Source: a virus. From it: DNA of 64,000 nt. The notes under the pieces were generated by a model, which saw nothing but the letters and a program-made list of their open reading frames with translations, did not search any database and was not told the origin of the DNA. Position 1 is the first letter of the stretch; every line of letters starts with the position of its first letter. Both the position numbers and the translations under genes were made by a program. Positions 54,100 to 63,534 of this stretch are shown here, one piece after another. The stretch spans positions 16,183 through 80,182 of IMG/VR virus record IMGVR_UViG_3300033149_006612. One strand, given 5' to 3'.

Positions 54100-55143
54100 T
54101 TAAGCCGCTACCAACAACTCCGAGGTAAAGTCCGTAGTCAGGATTTCGATCTGAAGGTGTTCATCCGACCCGGATTTCAACACTGACTCCTCCGAGAACG
54201 TCAGCGTGTACGAGACGGTTTGACCCTCCTCACCGAACGATTCCTCAGCAATGACCAGATTCGGAATCTTGATCGTCATCGAATGTAGGTTGGTGTTGAT
54301 CGTACTGCCCGGTGCATAGGCAATCAGCCAGAGTTCCGATACGACCTCATCCTGAAATCGGACGGCCTCCGCGGCGTCTACCTTGATGGTGATGCTGCCG
54401 GTCACCGTCTGATCACCGATCAGGACCTCCGACAGGTAATTGGAATCCGCACAATCGGTTTCGATCAGCCAGAGTTGGTCCGGATTCTGGTTGGCTGTGA
54501 TGTTCCAGTTCAACACCTTGGCTGTGATGTCGAGCGGGTTATCGGCGTCCCCTAGCTTGACCTGTCCACAAAGCGTCTTGAAGAACACCGCCGAGCTGAT
54601 GCCGGGGCTGGTAATTACGGCATCCTCCCTCTTCCGGGCTGCCCCATCGAAGCTCAGGACGACATGGTCATCCCTAGCACCGGTTAAGGTGAATGAGTTC
54701 AGGTAGACGCCGCTTAAACGCTTAGTCCACTCGGCACCCATCTTTTCATACATCGTGGTGTACAGGACCTCCTTGTTGACGGACAGATCCTGCCAGGTTA
54801 TGGTGTACAGGTACTCATCCGGTGCACCGGCTGAATCCGGCTGGGTAGTAACGACGCTCCCCATGACGTAGGCAGCGGCGTACAGGGTCTCCAGATTGGT
54901 AGCCGAACGTTCTTGAGCATCGATGGCATAGAACCGCTGTACCACGTCATAAAACGTCGGATGGCTATGTCCTTTACCGTACCACGCCCGGTCAGACACG
55001 ATGGCTGGCCTCTGCTCCGTGGAGGGGGAGAACCCCCTTAATGACCTCTGCTTGTTAACCTGGCCCACGGCCACGGGAGTCTTGATGTCAGCCTGTTTGT
55101 TCAAGCTAAATATCTGTTCATATTCTCTCGCGTGAACAGTCAT
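54100..55143 (-). CDS. Major tail tube protein
   Basis: 347 residues beginning MTVHAREYEQIFSLNKQADI. Beta-rich throughout, with repeated tail-tube-like strands (VVLSFDGAARKREDAVITSP, TVTGSITIKVDAAEAVRFQD, VSYTLTFSEESVLKSGSDEH). It is larger than many tube proteins, suggesting an extra domain. The position between head-tail connector genes and the chaperone/tape-measure pair fits the conserved siphovirus order. Confidence 0.75.
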   Translation of the reverse strand: MTVHAREYEQIFSLNKQADIKTPVAVGQVNKQRSLRGFSPSTEQRPAIVSDRAWYGKGHSHPTFYDVVQRFYAIDAQERSATNLETLYAAAYVMGSVVTTQPDSAGAPDEYLYTITWQDLSVNKEVLYTTMYEKMGAEWTKRLSGVYLNSFTLTGARDDHVVLSFDGAARKREDAVITSPGISSAVFFKTLCGQVKLGDADNPLDITAKVLNWNITANQNPDQLWLIETDCADSNYLSEVLIGDQTVTGSITIKVDAAEAVRFQDEVVSELWLIAYAPGSTINTNLHSMTIKIPNLVIAEESFGEEGQTVSYTLTFSEESVLKSGSDEHLQIEILTTDFTSELLVAA

Positions 55144-55155
55144 CCTGCCTCCTCA

Positions 55156-55554
55156 CTACTTCTTAATTAATTCGAATAACCCGGTACGCGCCAGATTTGT
55201 GTCATACTCCTCTTTAGTCACCGTGATCGGGTTATCGACCTCCATGAATTTTCTACTATAGCCGCTACTCCCACTTTTGATCTCCACCCACGGTACTTTA
55301 ACCATGACTTTAACCGTCGGGTCAGGCTGTAAATCTGGAGTGACTGTCGCCTTTACCATCTCCGGAACCGGTTCCATGACTTTATATACTTCTTCAGGCT
55401 CGATCTCCTCGATTTCAGGTTGATCATTGTACTGCTCCAGAGCACGGATCAAATCTACCTTAAGAACCGCTCCGTTTACCCCGGTCCCCTTGACTGTCAG
55501 GCCCAGGGAATCCACCATATACTGAAGTTCCGATTTCGTCATCCTGTCATACAT
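55156..55554 (-). CDS. Hypothetical protein with SAP-like N-terminus
   Basis: 132 residues. Residues 5-40 (MTKSELQYMVDSLGLTVKGT... KVDLIRALEQY) resemble a SAP/HeH motif, a helix-extended-loop-helix found in nucleic-acid-binding and phage head proteins. The remainder is acidic then beta-rich. It overlaps the next upstream gene by eight bases. A head-tail joining or DNA-contact role is possible. Confidence 0.55.
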   Translation of the reverse strand: MYDRMTKSELQYMVDSLGLTVKGTGVNGAVLKVDLIRALEQYNDQPEIEEIEPEEVYKVMEPVPEMVKATVTPDLQPDPTVKVMVKVPWVEIKSGSSGYSRKFMEVDNPITVTKEEYDTNLARTGLFELIKK

Positions 55555-56002
55555 AAGCCGTTGCCCTTAAGACTATCCTTGCGTGTGCATAAGGACTTCC
55601 CTCCGAATAGTGGTACCGAGCCTCAGTCATGGTTATCGCAAAGCCAACATCACCGTCATCACAATATACGTTGTCCCGGGTATCGATCTTGATTTGACTC
55701 CTGATCCTAAGAACCAGCTCTCGGATGTACGTCCTAAGAATCCAACCATCAGGGACCATATCCTCGTGGATCGTAATAAAGACGGTCAGAAATCCGGTAC
55801 TTGAGGTCGGATCATCGATCGAAGTCTGCCCGACATACCCATAATCAAACGCCTCGTCGGACACCTCCATATAGGTACCGACCCGGCTGAACGGATTATC
55901 CGGGATCGGGTTTATAACCCTCCCGTCCCCGTTCTCGAACGGGAGTCCGACTACCTTCTCCAACGTCTCCGTTACCTTCGTCTCCACCGTGTTTATCGAC
56001 AT
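55547..56002 (-). CDS. Tail terminator/completion candidate
   Basis: 151 residues beginning MSINTVETKVTETLEKVVGL. Mixed alpha/beta with GFLTVFITIHEDMVPDGWIL and a beta C-terminus ARYHYSEGSPYAHARIVLRA. Size and place, between the gp10-like protein and the tail tube, fit a tail terminator (gpU/gp17-like). One-base overlap with its upstream gene. Similarity is positional. Confidence 0.55.
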   Translation of the reverse strand: MSINTVETKVTETLEKVVGLPFENGDGRVINPIPDNPFSRVGTYMEVSDEAFDYGYVGQTSIDDPTSSTGFLTVFITIHEDMVPDGWILRTYIRELVLRIRSQIKIDTRDNVYCDDGDVGFAITMTEARYHYSEGSPYAHARIVLRATAYV

Positions 56003-56466
56003 TACATCACCCTGACCTTAACCTCTATCCTCGGATTGGCTCTCCTAATCGCGTCCTCTACCTCCTCCCCGAGCCTATCTACCGCCATCTTCCTGGTATC
56101 GTCAAGTGCCTTTCCGATGAAGGACCTGGCCGCGAATCTCTTGGCCGGAATCCTGACCTTCTTCGCGAAAACCGTCTTACCGCCGACCTTGAAGGCTAAC
56201 GCCTTCTTATTCTTAGGAACTATCGTGAGTCCCGGCCTAGTGAATCCCTTCTCCCAAGCTATACCGTAGATGACGTTCGTCCCGACTACGATCGTATCAC
56301 CGGTAATCCGGGAGAAGGCTCCGGTACGCGCACGCAGTATCCCGGTTTGGACTTTCAGGACTCTGCCGGTCAGGTTCTCCAGGATTTCATCCTTTAACTC
56401 GACGAAATACCAGAGCTGCCACTGCTTGATCCCCTCATCTACCGCCGAGGACAGATCTAACGGCAT
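56002..56466 (-). CDS. HK97 gp10-like head-tail protein
   Basis: 154 residues. The central pattern (VLKVQTGILRARTGAFSRIT, VVGTNVIYGIAWEKGFT, then KVRIPAKRFAARSFIGKALD) is characteristic of the HK97 gp10/neck family, in which the region after 'L..RTG.L..S' is followed by 'Y...E.G' and 'P.RPF'. It helps join head and tail. Adjacent upstream is the gp6-like connector. Confidence 0.7.
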   Translation of the reverse strand: MPLDLSSAVDEGIKQWQLWYFVELKDEILENLTGRVLKVQTGILRARTGAFSRITGDTIVVGTNVIYGIAWEKGFTRPGLTIVPKNKKALAFKVGGKTVFAKKVRIPAKRFAARSFIGKALDDTRKMAVDRLGEEVEDAIRRANPRIEVKVRVM

Positions 56467-57159
56467 CTACCATTCCCCCACGGCACCGGACAGATGGGCC
56501 AGCCTGAACGGTCGTAACAACGACCTCTCCTCCATCGTCAACCTGACCCTAAGGGGCAGCTGGACCCCGAAATCCGTCTGGATGTTTCCCAATTCGAGTT
56601 TGTCCTCCTTCATCAACTTATATAGCCTGCCGACGATCATCAAAACCGCCTCAACCAGGTCATCCGGCATATCATCCGCCGCATACCCGCCGACATAGCT
56701 CAGCATAACCCCGCCGGGCTTATCGGTCAGGTAGGCCGCCGATTCTCCGGATAGATATGCATTCCAGTCCCTGCCGTAGAAATCCGTCAGGTGAATCCAT
56801 CCGGTAGCGCTGTCGACAAAATAGGCCTTCCGGTCCACCAGGTACACTCCGTCCTCGTCCGGCGTACCGTCTTCATTGGTGGTGGTCTCATTCTCCAGCT
56901 TGATCCATGTAATGATCGGAGGATTGTTGACCCGCACCTTTAAAGGTTGCTTCTGGATGACTCCACCGTAGGTGATTAAGCTAGGCAGGGTATGTCGCTC
57001 CCGGTCGTAGGTCTGCTGATCAAACCTACGACAACAGTACCTCTCTACGGCCCGCTCTGCCGCCAGAATCGCCCTCCTCTCCGTCGTTCCTATGGAACCG
57101 ATCGAACGGAGATTGGCAATAACCTCCTCATCCGTAACGATTCTACCCGTATCCGCCAT
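56467..57159 (-). CDS. gp6-like head-tail connector
   Basis: 230 residues. N-terminal helices (DEEVIANLRSIGSIGTTERR, AILAAERAVERYCCRRF) followed by a beta core and a C-terminal helix (MPDDLVEAVLMIVGRLYKLM) match the phage gp6-like connector family. It forms the adaptor ring under the portal. The next upstream genes are sugar- and methyl-transferases rather than capsid genes. Confidence 0.75.
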   Translation of the reverse strand: MADTGRIVTDEEVIANLRSIGSIGTTERRAILAAERAVERYCCRRFDQQTYDRERHTLPSLITYGGVIQKQPLKVRVNNPPIITWIKLENETTTNEDGTPDEDGVYLVDRKAYFVDSATGWIHLTDFYGRDWNAYLSGESAAYLTDKPGGVMLSYVGGYAADDMPDDLVEAVLMIVGRLYKLMKEDKLELGNIQTDFGVQLPLRVRLTMEERSLLRPFRLAHLSGAVGEW

Positions 57160-57168
57160 TCCCCTTCC

Positions 57169-57669
57169 TCACTTAATCGGAAACATTTCTACCTCTAGGA
57201 AAAACGCGTCCTTTCCCTGTTTTACGCTCCTCCTCGGACCTACTCTCCACGGCTTATACCCGTAGGATCTGCCATAATTTTTATATGTGAAATGATTACC
57301 GTCCCAATAGTCAAAGGAACCGTCACAAAAATATCGACGATGGGTAGGGTCCCGGAACGCCCCCCACGGCCATCTAACCGCGTCCGGAACTCGAATCCAG
57401 AATACACCCCCTACACGCATTACCCGGTGCGCCTCATTTAACACGTGCATCAGGATGTCCTTACCGTCGTTCCCCCAGCCGATATGCTCCAGCAGATTGT
57501 CCGCCCGGATCGCCGCCACTGAGTTCTCCCGGATCTTCCTGCCGTCGATGCACCACGGCGTATCGGTAATGTCCCAGAGTACATCCGGCATGCAGGACTG
57601 CCGGTTATCCAGGTTAACCCAGCCCTCCATATGGAACTTTTTAACTCCGCACCCCCAATTGAGCTTCAT
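57169..57669 (-). CDS. Class I SAM-dependent methyltransferase
   Basis: 166 residues. The N-terminal KLNWGCGVKKFHMEGWVNLD is a glycine-rich SAM-binding motif of methyltransferases acting on small molecules or sugars. Later motifs IRADNLLEHIGW and LNEAHRVMRVGGVFWIRVPD match this family. It overlaps the glycosyltransferase gene upstream by four bases and belongs to the 57-63.5 kb glycan-modification cluster. Confidence 0.8.
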   Translation of the reverse strand: MKLNWGCGVKKFHMEGWVNLDNRQSCMPDVLWDITDTPWCIDGRKIRENSVAAIRADNLLEHIGWGNDGKDILMHVLNEAHRVMRVGGVFWIRVPDAVRWPWGAFRDPTHRRYFCDGSFDYWDGNHFTYKNYGRSYGYKPWRVGPRRSVKQGKDAFFLEVEMFPIK

Positions 57670-58460
57670 CCGGTCAATATCTCCTTAAAGAAATCCATAT
57701 GCCTGTCCGCCCACTGTTTCCACGTCGGAGGATGGACCAATTTATACATGACCCCCCGCAGGCTGTCCCAGTCGTTAATCCTAAACCTGATGACCGGGAA
57801 ATCCCAGCACCACCCGACGTTCGGCGCTATAACCGGAATCCCACGTGCTATAGCCTCAATCACCGGCACAGGCCCGCCCTCGTTGGTGCTGGTAACCAGT
57901 AGATAATTAATCTTACTCCAGAAAAACTCTTGGTGGTCCGGATCGTCACCCAATCGATTCTCCTCCGGGACCGGCCAACCCCTACCCCAGGCCAGGATTT
58001 CATACCCCTCTTCAACCGCCTTTTCTATCATCCACTCGCCCTTTCGACCGCTCGGGTAGGTCCTGCCGCATACGCCGAATCTGACCTTGTGAGGTTCATC
58101 CGGCTTGAACGAATGGCCGTATGGGATCTTTCGAATCCGGTGCTCCCCCACACCCATACTCAGCAGTATATCCCGTGTTTTGTCACAGGTCACGGTCATA
58201 TAATCGCAGATTCGAGCGTGGTCGATGAAGACTTGACGCCATGGAGGACCCTCCTCAAGATGGGTGAAATGCCCGACCTTGATCCCCGGTCTCCGAGACT
58301 GCGACTTGGTCATCACGGCGTAGTTGACGAAATAGGTTAACTCCCGCCGCTCCGGACGATTGATCGTCACGCCCGGATAATGATTCTTGATCTCCATCGC
58401 AGCCCGGCGTAGGATCCATGGGTTCTGTTTCTCCGTCATTATAGCGATTTTTTCATCCAT
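57666..58460 (-). CDS. GT4-type (GT-B) glycosyltransferase
   Basis: 264 residues. The C-terminal nucleotide-sugar domain has YLLVTSTNEGGPVPVIEAIA, with EGGPVPVIEA matching the E-x7-E motif of GT4 enzymes, preceded by FGVCGRTYPSGRKG. Overlaps the epimerase gene by 22 bases. Part of the glycan cluster; substrate unknown. Confidence 0.8.
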   Translation of the reverse strand: MDEKIAIMTEKQNPWILRRAAMEIKNHYPGVTINRPERRELTYFVNYAVMTKSQSRRPGIKVGHFTHLEEGPPWRQVFIDHARICDYMTVTCDKTRDILLSMGVGEHRIRKIPYGHSFKPDEPHKVRFGVCGRTYPSGRKGEWMIEKAVEEGYEILAWGRGWPVPEENRLGDDPDHQEFFWSKINYLLVTSTNEGGPVPVIEAIARGIPVIAPNVGWCWDFPVIRFRINDWDSLRGVMYKLVHPPTWKQWADRHMDFFKEILTG

Positions 58461-59362
58461 TCGACCGTTCTCCTCACACCGTCGTACACGCCGACCGTCG
58501 GTTCCCAGCCCAGTTCGTTCTTGATGTGACGGAGGTCTGAAATGTAGGTCGGCTGATCGCCCATCCTGGCGTCACCAAATCTCCAGTTTGCCGTCAGCCC
58601 CGTTACATCCTCGATTACCTTGATCATATCCAGTAGATTGATGACCTGTCTTACTCCACCGCCGACGTTGAACACCCGGCCCCCGACGTCGACGCCTAAT
58701 ATGACCTCCATCAACTCACACCAATCGTCCACATAAAGGACGTCCCGCTGCTGCCTACCGTCGCCGAATACGGTCAACATCTCCCGTCCCATGATCCGCT
58801 CGATAAACCAGGATACCCAACCCTGGCCCAGCATCGGGCGCTGCCACGGACCGTAGATGCATGACTGCCTCAGCACCACGGTACTTACACCCAACCTGCT
58901 ATATAGCTGGGTGTATAGGTCCGCCGCCGTCTTACTGATCCCATACGGGCACTCCGGGCCTACCCTGTGTTCGATGTCGGTCGGCGTCGTCTGTGGATAA
59001 CTCGGGTAGACCTTGTTGGTGCTGGCCAGGATAAACCTGATACCGGTATACTTGATGTCTTGAAGGATTCTTAACGTCTGGACGGCATTTTCCTCCAGAT
59101 CGGTCACCGGGTCATCCAAGCTCCCGGTAACCGTCACCTGACCGGCGAGATGGACGATGGCATCATGATCCTTCCAATCTTGATAGGTGCGGACATCGCA
59201 TTCCAATATCCGGATATCCTGATAGTTCCTCAGAACGTTTCGATTCTTCCTGCTGCCCGGCCTGGACAGGTTATCTATCAGGGTAATTTCAGCCTTCTCA
59301 TACATATGCCTGGCCAGGTTCGTCCCGAGAAAACCGCACCCCCCCGTTATAGCTAGTCTCAT
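58439..59362 (-). CDS. NAD-dependent nucleotide-sugar epimerase/dehydratase
   Basis: 307 residues from ATG 59362 behind GGAAGAG; the longer frame upstream is discarded. N-terminal Rossmann motif GGCGFLGTN (residues 7-15), active-site YGISK, and INLLDMIKVIEDVTG near the C-terminus identify an extended SDR of the UDP-glucose/GDP-mannose epimerase-dehydratase type. It would supply an NDP-sugar for the neighbouring glycosyltransferases. Overlaps the methyltransferase gene by four bases. Confidence 0.88.
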   Translation of the reverse strand: MRLAITGGCGFLGTNLARHMYEKAEITLIDNLSRPGSRKNRNVLRNYQDIRILECDVRTYQDWKDHDAIVHLAGQVTVTGSLDDPVTDLEENAVQTLRILQDIKYTGIRFILASTNKVYPSYPQTTPTDIEHRVGPECPYGISKTAADLYTQLYSRLGVSTVVLRQSCIYGPWQRPMLGQGWVSWFIERIMGREMLTVFGDGRQQRDVLYVDDWCELMEVILGVDVGGRVFNVGGGVRQVINLLDMIKVIEDVTGLTANWRFGDARMGDQPTYISDLRHIKNELGWEPTVGVYDGVRRTVEWMKKSL

Positions 59363-59931
59363 CTCTTCCTTACCACCTCTACCATATTTATGCTCAACCC
59401 GTTTGGAAAACAATCCCTAGGCTCCAGTATCCGCCAGTCCCACCGGTCAGGCAGACTGTGAACCAAGGTCTTACAGCCGATGTCGTCCCGGTCAAAGTAA
59501 TAATCATCCAACAGGATCACTCCATCCTCATGTAGGTGCCGGTCAGCCCAGTAGAAATCGTTGTCGATGGTCTCAAGGCTGTGTCCGCCGTCGATGAATA
59601 TAAAGTCGCATTCCGGGCCTGTGTACTGTTCAAGGGTATGCCTGGTATTGCCCACGATCAACATAACCTCCACATTCCGGCTGATGGAGTCTAATCGATC
59701 CGCCACGTTCCGGGCCGACCGTACCCCCTTTTTGGAACCCTCATACTCCGGCGGTTCCTCGAACAGGTCAAATCCGACATAGACGCGTTTACCGCCGAAT
59801 TCAGCCATCCTCCGGATCATGACTTCCGCCGTATCCCCCCGAAGGACTCCTATCTCCATCACGACCTCGGGCCTCAACTCATCGATACAGTTGAGCACGT
59901 TGATATACCTGGGTGCCGTCAATCCTTCCAT
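59359..59931 (-). CDS. SAM-dependent methyltransferase (Methyltransf_24-like)
   Basis: 190 residues from ATG 59931. Motif I EIGVLRGDTAEVMIRR, an acidic loop YVGFDLFEEPPEYEG, and the metal/substrate motif FIFIDGGHSLETIDNDFY followed by GVILLDDYYFD are typical of sugar O-methyltransferase-like proteins. Overlaps both neighbours. Likely decorates the glycan made by the cluster. Confidence 0.78.
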   Translation of the reverse strand: MEGLTAPRYINVLNCIDELRPEVVMEIGVLRGDTAEVMIRRMAEFGGKRVYVGFDLFEEPPEYEGSKKGVRSARNVADRLDSISRNVEVMLIVGNTRHTLEQYTGPECDFIFIDGGHSLETIDNDFYWADRHLHEDGVILLDDYYFDRDDIGCKTLVHSLPDRWDWRILEPRDCFPNGLSINMVEVVRKR

Positions 59932-60734
59932 ATCCCGTCTTCCATCCAAAGCTTAATCAACCGCCGTACCACGCCTCCCCAGCTGAATTCCGCCATCGGG
60001 TCTTCAAAGAAATTTCGGAGATCGCGTTCATCCTTGACTACTATACAGCGGTCCAGGAACGGTTCACAGTTTACACCGTTGGTGACCACGGTTACCCCGG
60101 ATGCTATGGCCTCGGCCGCCATGTTGCACCAGCCCTGCCGGTGCTCCCAGGTCACGAAATAATTGATCCGGTTGAACAGGTCCACCACTCCATCGTTATC
60201 CAGGTCCCGGAACGGTACCAGCGTTACCCCCTCCAGGCCCTCCAACGCCCTCTCTATGACCTCTTCACCCTTCAGCCCTCCCCTGCCCTTATAGTACCCC
60301 ACCAACCGGATGAGACGACCGCATTTGAAATGCTCAGTATTTACCCCGCCCTCAATCAAGGCTGCATCCGGATAGTCCTGCAGGAAGACCCGGCTATTGA
60401 CCATCATTCGCGCCTTGCCGGATTCATACATCTTTCGGTATGCCGGTCTATACTCGCCACCGGCGATTACCCAGACATATTTAGGACAGGTGAACCGGTC
60501 AAGACGTTTGAAGCTGGGTGGATCGCCTATCATTACCACATCCGGTTCATCCTCCACGTCGGTCCAAACGTCGATCCTCCCGGTGAAGTCGATCCAATCC
60601 GGACGGCAGGCGTGCCGGTGGTCGGTGTAGACGGTGTAGTCATGGCCCCTGGACACGAACTCGTTCCCTACCTCGATGAATCTGCGTACACCACCGAACT
60701 TTAATAGATGCGGTAATATGGCTCCAATCTTCAT
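59919..60734 (-). CDS. GT4-type glycosyltransferase
   Basis: 271 residues from ATG 60734 (MKIGAILPHLLKFGGVRRFI), where the N-terminal GGVRR loop of GT4 enzymes occurs. The C-terminus has YFVTWEHRQGWCNMAAEAIA, the EHRQGWCNMAAEA version of the nucleotide-sugar motif. Upstream in-frame sequence overlaps the sulfotransferase gene and is excluded. Member of the glycan cluster. Confidence 0.8.
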   Translation of the reverse strand: MKIGAILPHLLKFGGVRRFIEVGNEFVSRGHDYTVYTDHRHACRPDWIDFTGRIDVWTDVEDEPDVVMIGDPPSFKRLDRFTCPKYVWVIAGGEYRPAYRKMYESGKARMMVNSRVFLQDYPDAALIEGGVNTEHFKCGRLIRLVGYYKGRGGLKGEEVIERALEGLEGVTLVPFRDLDNDGVVDLFNRINYFVTWEHRQGWCNMAAEAIASGVTVVTNGVNCEPFLDRCIVVKDERDLRNFFEDPMAEFSWGGVVRRLIKLWMEDGIWKD

Positions 60735-61306
60735 CTGTCCCTCATTAGCGGAGTCCTCAGCCGAACCGGTTCCACCCCTAAAAATTCGGTCAGCCTCCTC
60801 ATTACCCCCTCCGGGCAAAACTCCACGTCCTTCCCACCGTCGGTTAACTCCTCATAGGTGACGGTCAAAATCGGCCTACGGTATGTCCTCAGCAATCTGG
60901 ACATCCGCTTCTGTCTACCTTTAATGTGTGCGGTTCTCCGGTTAACCGTATCCATATCGACCTGAATATCGGGCTTAGGATCGCCCCCCCGGATTCGATG
61001 TGCGTTATGTCCCGCCCCGGTCCGTTTCCTTAACGCGCTGTTTTTAACGGCGGAGACGGCGGTCATCCTCGGGTTCCTGATCAGATGGATGAACCTATCC
61101 GGGACTTGGCTTTTTAAAAACCCGACTCGATTATACATCAGGATACCGCCCCGGTACTTACAGCCCTGCATTACACTCCACGGATCGTCGATCCCAATCT
61201 CACCCAGGCAGTTAATCTCCGGATGCGAGTCTAGAAACGTCTGCAACAGATGGGACCCCGACCGTTGATGACAGACGATCAAAAAATCGAACTCGGCCTC
61301 TATCAT
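60731..61306 (-). CDS. Sulfotransferase-like protein
   Basis: 191 residues. The 5'-PAPS loop is visible near the N-terminus (CHQRSGSHLLQTFLDSHPEI, residues 12-31), and the 3'-phosphate motif IHLIRNPRMTAVSAVKNSAL later. The C-terminus LTVTYEELTDGGKDV also fits. Sulfotransferases are rare in phages. With neighbouring glycosyltransferases it suggests a sulfated glycan on the virion or host surface. Overlaps both neighbours. Confidence 0.75.
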   Translation of the reverse strand: MIEAEFDFLIVCHQRSGSHLLQTFLDSHPEINCLGEIGIDDPWSVMQGCKYRGGILMYNRVGFLKSQVPDRFIHLIRNPRMTAVSAVKNSALRKRTGAGHNAHRIRGGDPKPDIQVDMDTVNRRTAHIKGRQKRMSRLLRTYRRPILTVTYEELTDGGKDVEFCPEGVMRRLTEFLGVEPVRLRTPLMRDR

Positions 61307-62841
61307 TATAGGAACCCCCAGAAATTATCCCCTCGGTTTAACGATTGTATCATGTTGAGCAGCCGGAACGATACGGTATGTCGCGCCTGCTGCAACCTCC
61401 AGGCATTCTTTCGAATCCTCTCCAACTCCTCCTCCACCTCTACCCCTCTCCGCCGTATATAGATCTGGGCATCCCTGGCGCATCGGAACCCTAGATAATG
61501 CTTACCCTCCTGAAACATGTCCTGCAGACCTGGAAACCTCCTGATCAACGGTAACCCGCCGTACGCCATGACGTTGTACATCCTAAGGCTGTTATAACCA
61601 TGAACCTCCGGGCTGATGATCGGGCAAAACCGGTATAGCCTGTATAAGAACCGGGAGTTCCTCTCTATCCTCATCCTGCTGCTTCGACCGGTGGCGTTAA
61701 CTATCCTTGACTGGAGGGATTTCAGTATCGGGAGTCTGTCAAAATGCCACTCACTCTGATCCACGGACCCGATGAAGATGACATCCCCCTGCGGATATTC
61801 ACCGTCCTTAGGATTGTACAGCATCGGATTGACGACCGAACCCTGCGGCATATATTTGACCTCGCTACCTACGGTAGCTTTCCAAATGCCGTGGGCATAC
61901 TTACCCTTCTGGTCTCTCCAACATAGGAAAACCTGATGGAAGATCCCGGCCATGATGCCCTTGTCGTGGCCGGTCCGAAGATCGTTGAACCATAAAGCCT
62001 TCAACCCCGGCAGCCGGTCGATGTACGCCTTCAACCGGCCTACATGGACGTGTTTGTTGGTCACCATTATGACGTGGGTCGGATCGTGTTCCAACCAATC
62101 CTGCGGCTCATCAATCGGTACATGACGACAATACATCCCCTGTCGTCCGAACTCGACCATGGCCTGATCGATTCCGCGCCATAAGGGGAATTCGTTATTG
62201 GGGGAACTCCCAATTACGAGCAACCGGGTACCGTGCCAGTCAATCTCCCGATTCTTGAGGTAAACGTCGGTATACCCCCGCTCCTCCGCCCTGCCCTCAG
62301 CCAGGAGGGACCCCCCGGCTTCATGATGGACGAACACGTCCCGCCTGAGAACCTTCAGATTAAATCGATCCATCAGGTTCGATTCCTGACCGTAGAACGG
62401 AAAGTCCTCCCGGAAACCGCCTGCACGGTGCCACGACGATCGTCTAATCAATACACAGAACCCCGACAGGGTAGGGACCGACCTGATCGCCTTGGACTTC
62501 GTCACATGCCCCATCTGGAATGCAATCCCGCATTTGTCGGTCATAGGACCCACGGCATCCGCCCCCGTCTCCTCCGCCGTGGCTATCAGCTTATCCAGCC
62601 AGCCCGGTTCCACTACGGTATCCGAGTTCAGCAGCATGACGTAGGTCGTGGTGACTCCGGCGATTAGATCGTTCCACAACGCCCCGAGGTTCTTATCCGT
62701 CTTGGAGTTATCGGCGACTAAAAATCTGTGAACGTTTAGATCGGTATGTCGTTTAACCGACTCGATGCACCGGTTCTCCATCTCCGGCTGCCGGTACCTG
62801 ACCATGATTATGGTAGCCCTGGGTTCACAGATATCTGTCAC
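61306..62841 (-). CDS. Two-domain glycosyltransferase (GT2 plus CgeB-like)
   Basis: 511 residues. Residues 1-200 form a GT2 domain (TIIMVRYRQPEMENRCIESV, YVMLLNSDTVVEPGWLDKLI with a DxD-like NSDT, then FREDFPFYGQESNLMDRFNL). Residues 205-511 form a second glycosyltransferase-like domain (VIGSSPNNEFPLWRGIDQAM... SPEVHGYNSLRMYNVMAYGG), resembling the CgeB-type C-terminal GT-B half. Such fusions build or extend oligosaccharides. Cluster context supports this. Confidence 0.8.
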   Translation of the reverse strand: MTDICEPRATIIMVRYRQPEMENRCIESVKRHTDLNVHRFLVADNSKTDKNLGALWNDLIAGVTTTYVMLLNSDTVVEPGWLDKLIATAEETGADAVGPMTDKCGIAFQMGHVTKSKAIRSVPTLSGFCVLIRRSSWHRAGGFREDFPFYGQESNLMDRFNLKVLRRDVFVHHEAGGSLLAEGRAEERGYTDVYLKNREIDWHGTRLLVIGSSPNNEFPLWRGIDQAMVEFGRQGMYCRHVPIDEPQDWLEHDPTHVIMVTNKHVHVGRLKAYIDRLPGLKALWFNDLRTGHDKGIMAGIFHQVFLCWRDQKGKYAHGIWKATVGSEVKYMPQGSVVNPMLYNPKDGEYPQGDVIFIGSVDQSEWHFDRLPILKSLQSRIVNATGRSSRMRIERNSRFLYRLYRFCPIISPEVHGYNSLRMYNVMAYGGLPLIRRFPGLQDMFQEGKHYLGFRCARDAQIYIRRRGVEVEEELERIRKNAWRLQQARHTVSFRLLNMIQSLNRGDNFWGFL

Positions 62842-63505
62842 CGATCAACTTCCTCCATCGCGCCCAATGGTCATGCCCCGCGGTACTGACGTCCCCCCTC
62901 CGGTAATGGGCCTTAAACCCCTTCACCGGGACGTAGTGGCCGGAACTCCCATCCTTCATCATCCTCAACCAGAGGCTCCAGTCCTGCAGCCGCTCTTCAT
63001 CCTCCACGAACGGTTTCGCCGGGAGCTTTCCCGTCCGGATCACCGTGTTCATGTCGATGTAATTCATCCGCTTCAGCCGTTCCGGATTCCAGGGACACGC
63101 CATCCACGGTGTATTTATCTCCCCGGTTCGATCGAAATCACAGTAGCAAAAATCGGCTTCCGGGTGCCCGTCCAACTCCTCCACCAACAGATCCAACCTG
63201 CCCGGGTACCATATCTTGTCGGCGTCATTAAACAGGACGAATTCCGGGAGTTCTTCCTCCCGGGAGATCCGGCTCCATCCATAGTTCCGGACCCACTGTA
63301 CACCCATATTCCGATTTAATCGTTGAATCTTCAATCGCCCGTGGGTATTTAAGGCCTGGAGGGACGATAGAACGTCCGGTAGATCGGAACAGTCATCGAT
63401 TAGAAAGATCTCTCTGACCGAATTACTGTTTAGGAGTGCATTGATACATTCCTCTAATGTATCGCCGTTATAATAGTAAGGTACTACAACCGTTAACCGG
63501 CCCAC
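62825..63505 (-). CDS. GT2 family glycosyltransferase
   Basis: 226 residues. The N-terminal VVVPYYYNGDTLEECINALL, then IFLIDDCSDLPDVLSSLQAL and the metal-binding FNDADKIWYPGRLDLLVEEL are classic GT2 motifs. A C-terminal EDEERLQDWSLWLRMM holds the catalytic ED...DWxLW pattern. First gene of the glycan cluster in transcription order. Overlaps the next gene by 17 bases. Confidence 0.85.
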   Translation of the reverse strand: MGRLTVVVPYYYNGDTLEECINALLNSNSVREIFLIDDCSDLPDVLSSLQALNTHGRLKIQRLNRNMGVQWVRNYGWSRISREEELPEFVLFNDADKIWYPGRLDLLVEELDGHPEADFCYCDFDRTGEINTPWMACPWNPERLKRMNYIDMNTVIRTGKLPAKPFVEDEERLQDWSLWLRMMKDGSSGHYVPVKGFKAHYRRGDVSTAGHDHWARWRKLIGDRYL

Positions 63506-63534
63506 ACCGCTCTACCTCTGCTACAGGTTGTCAC

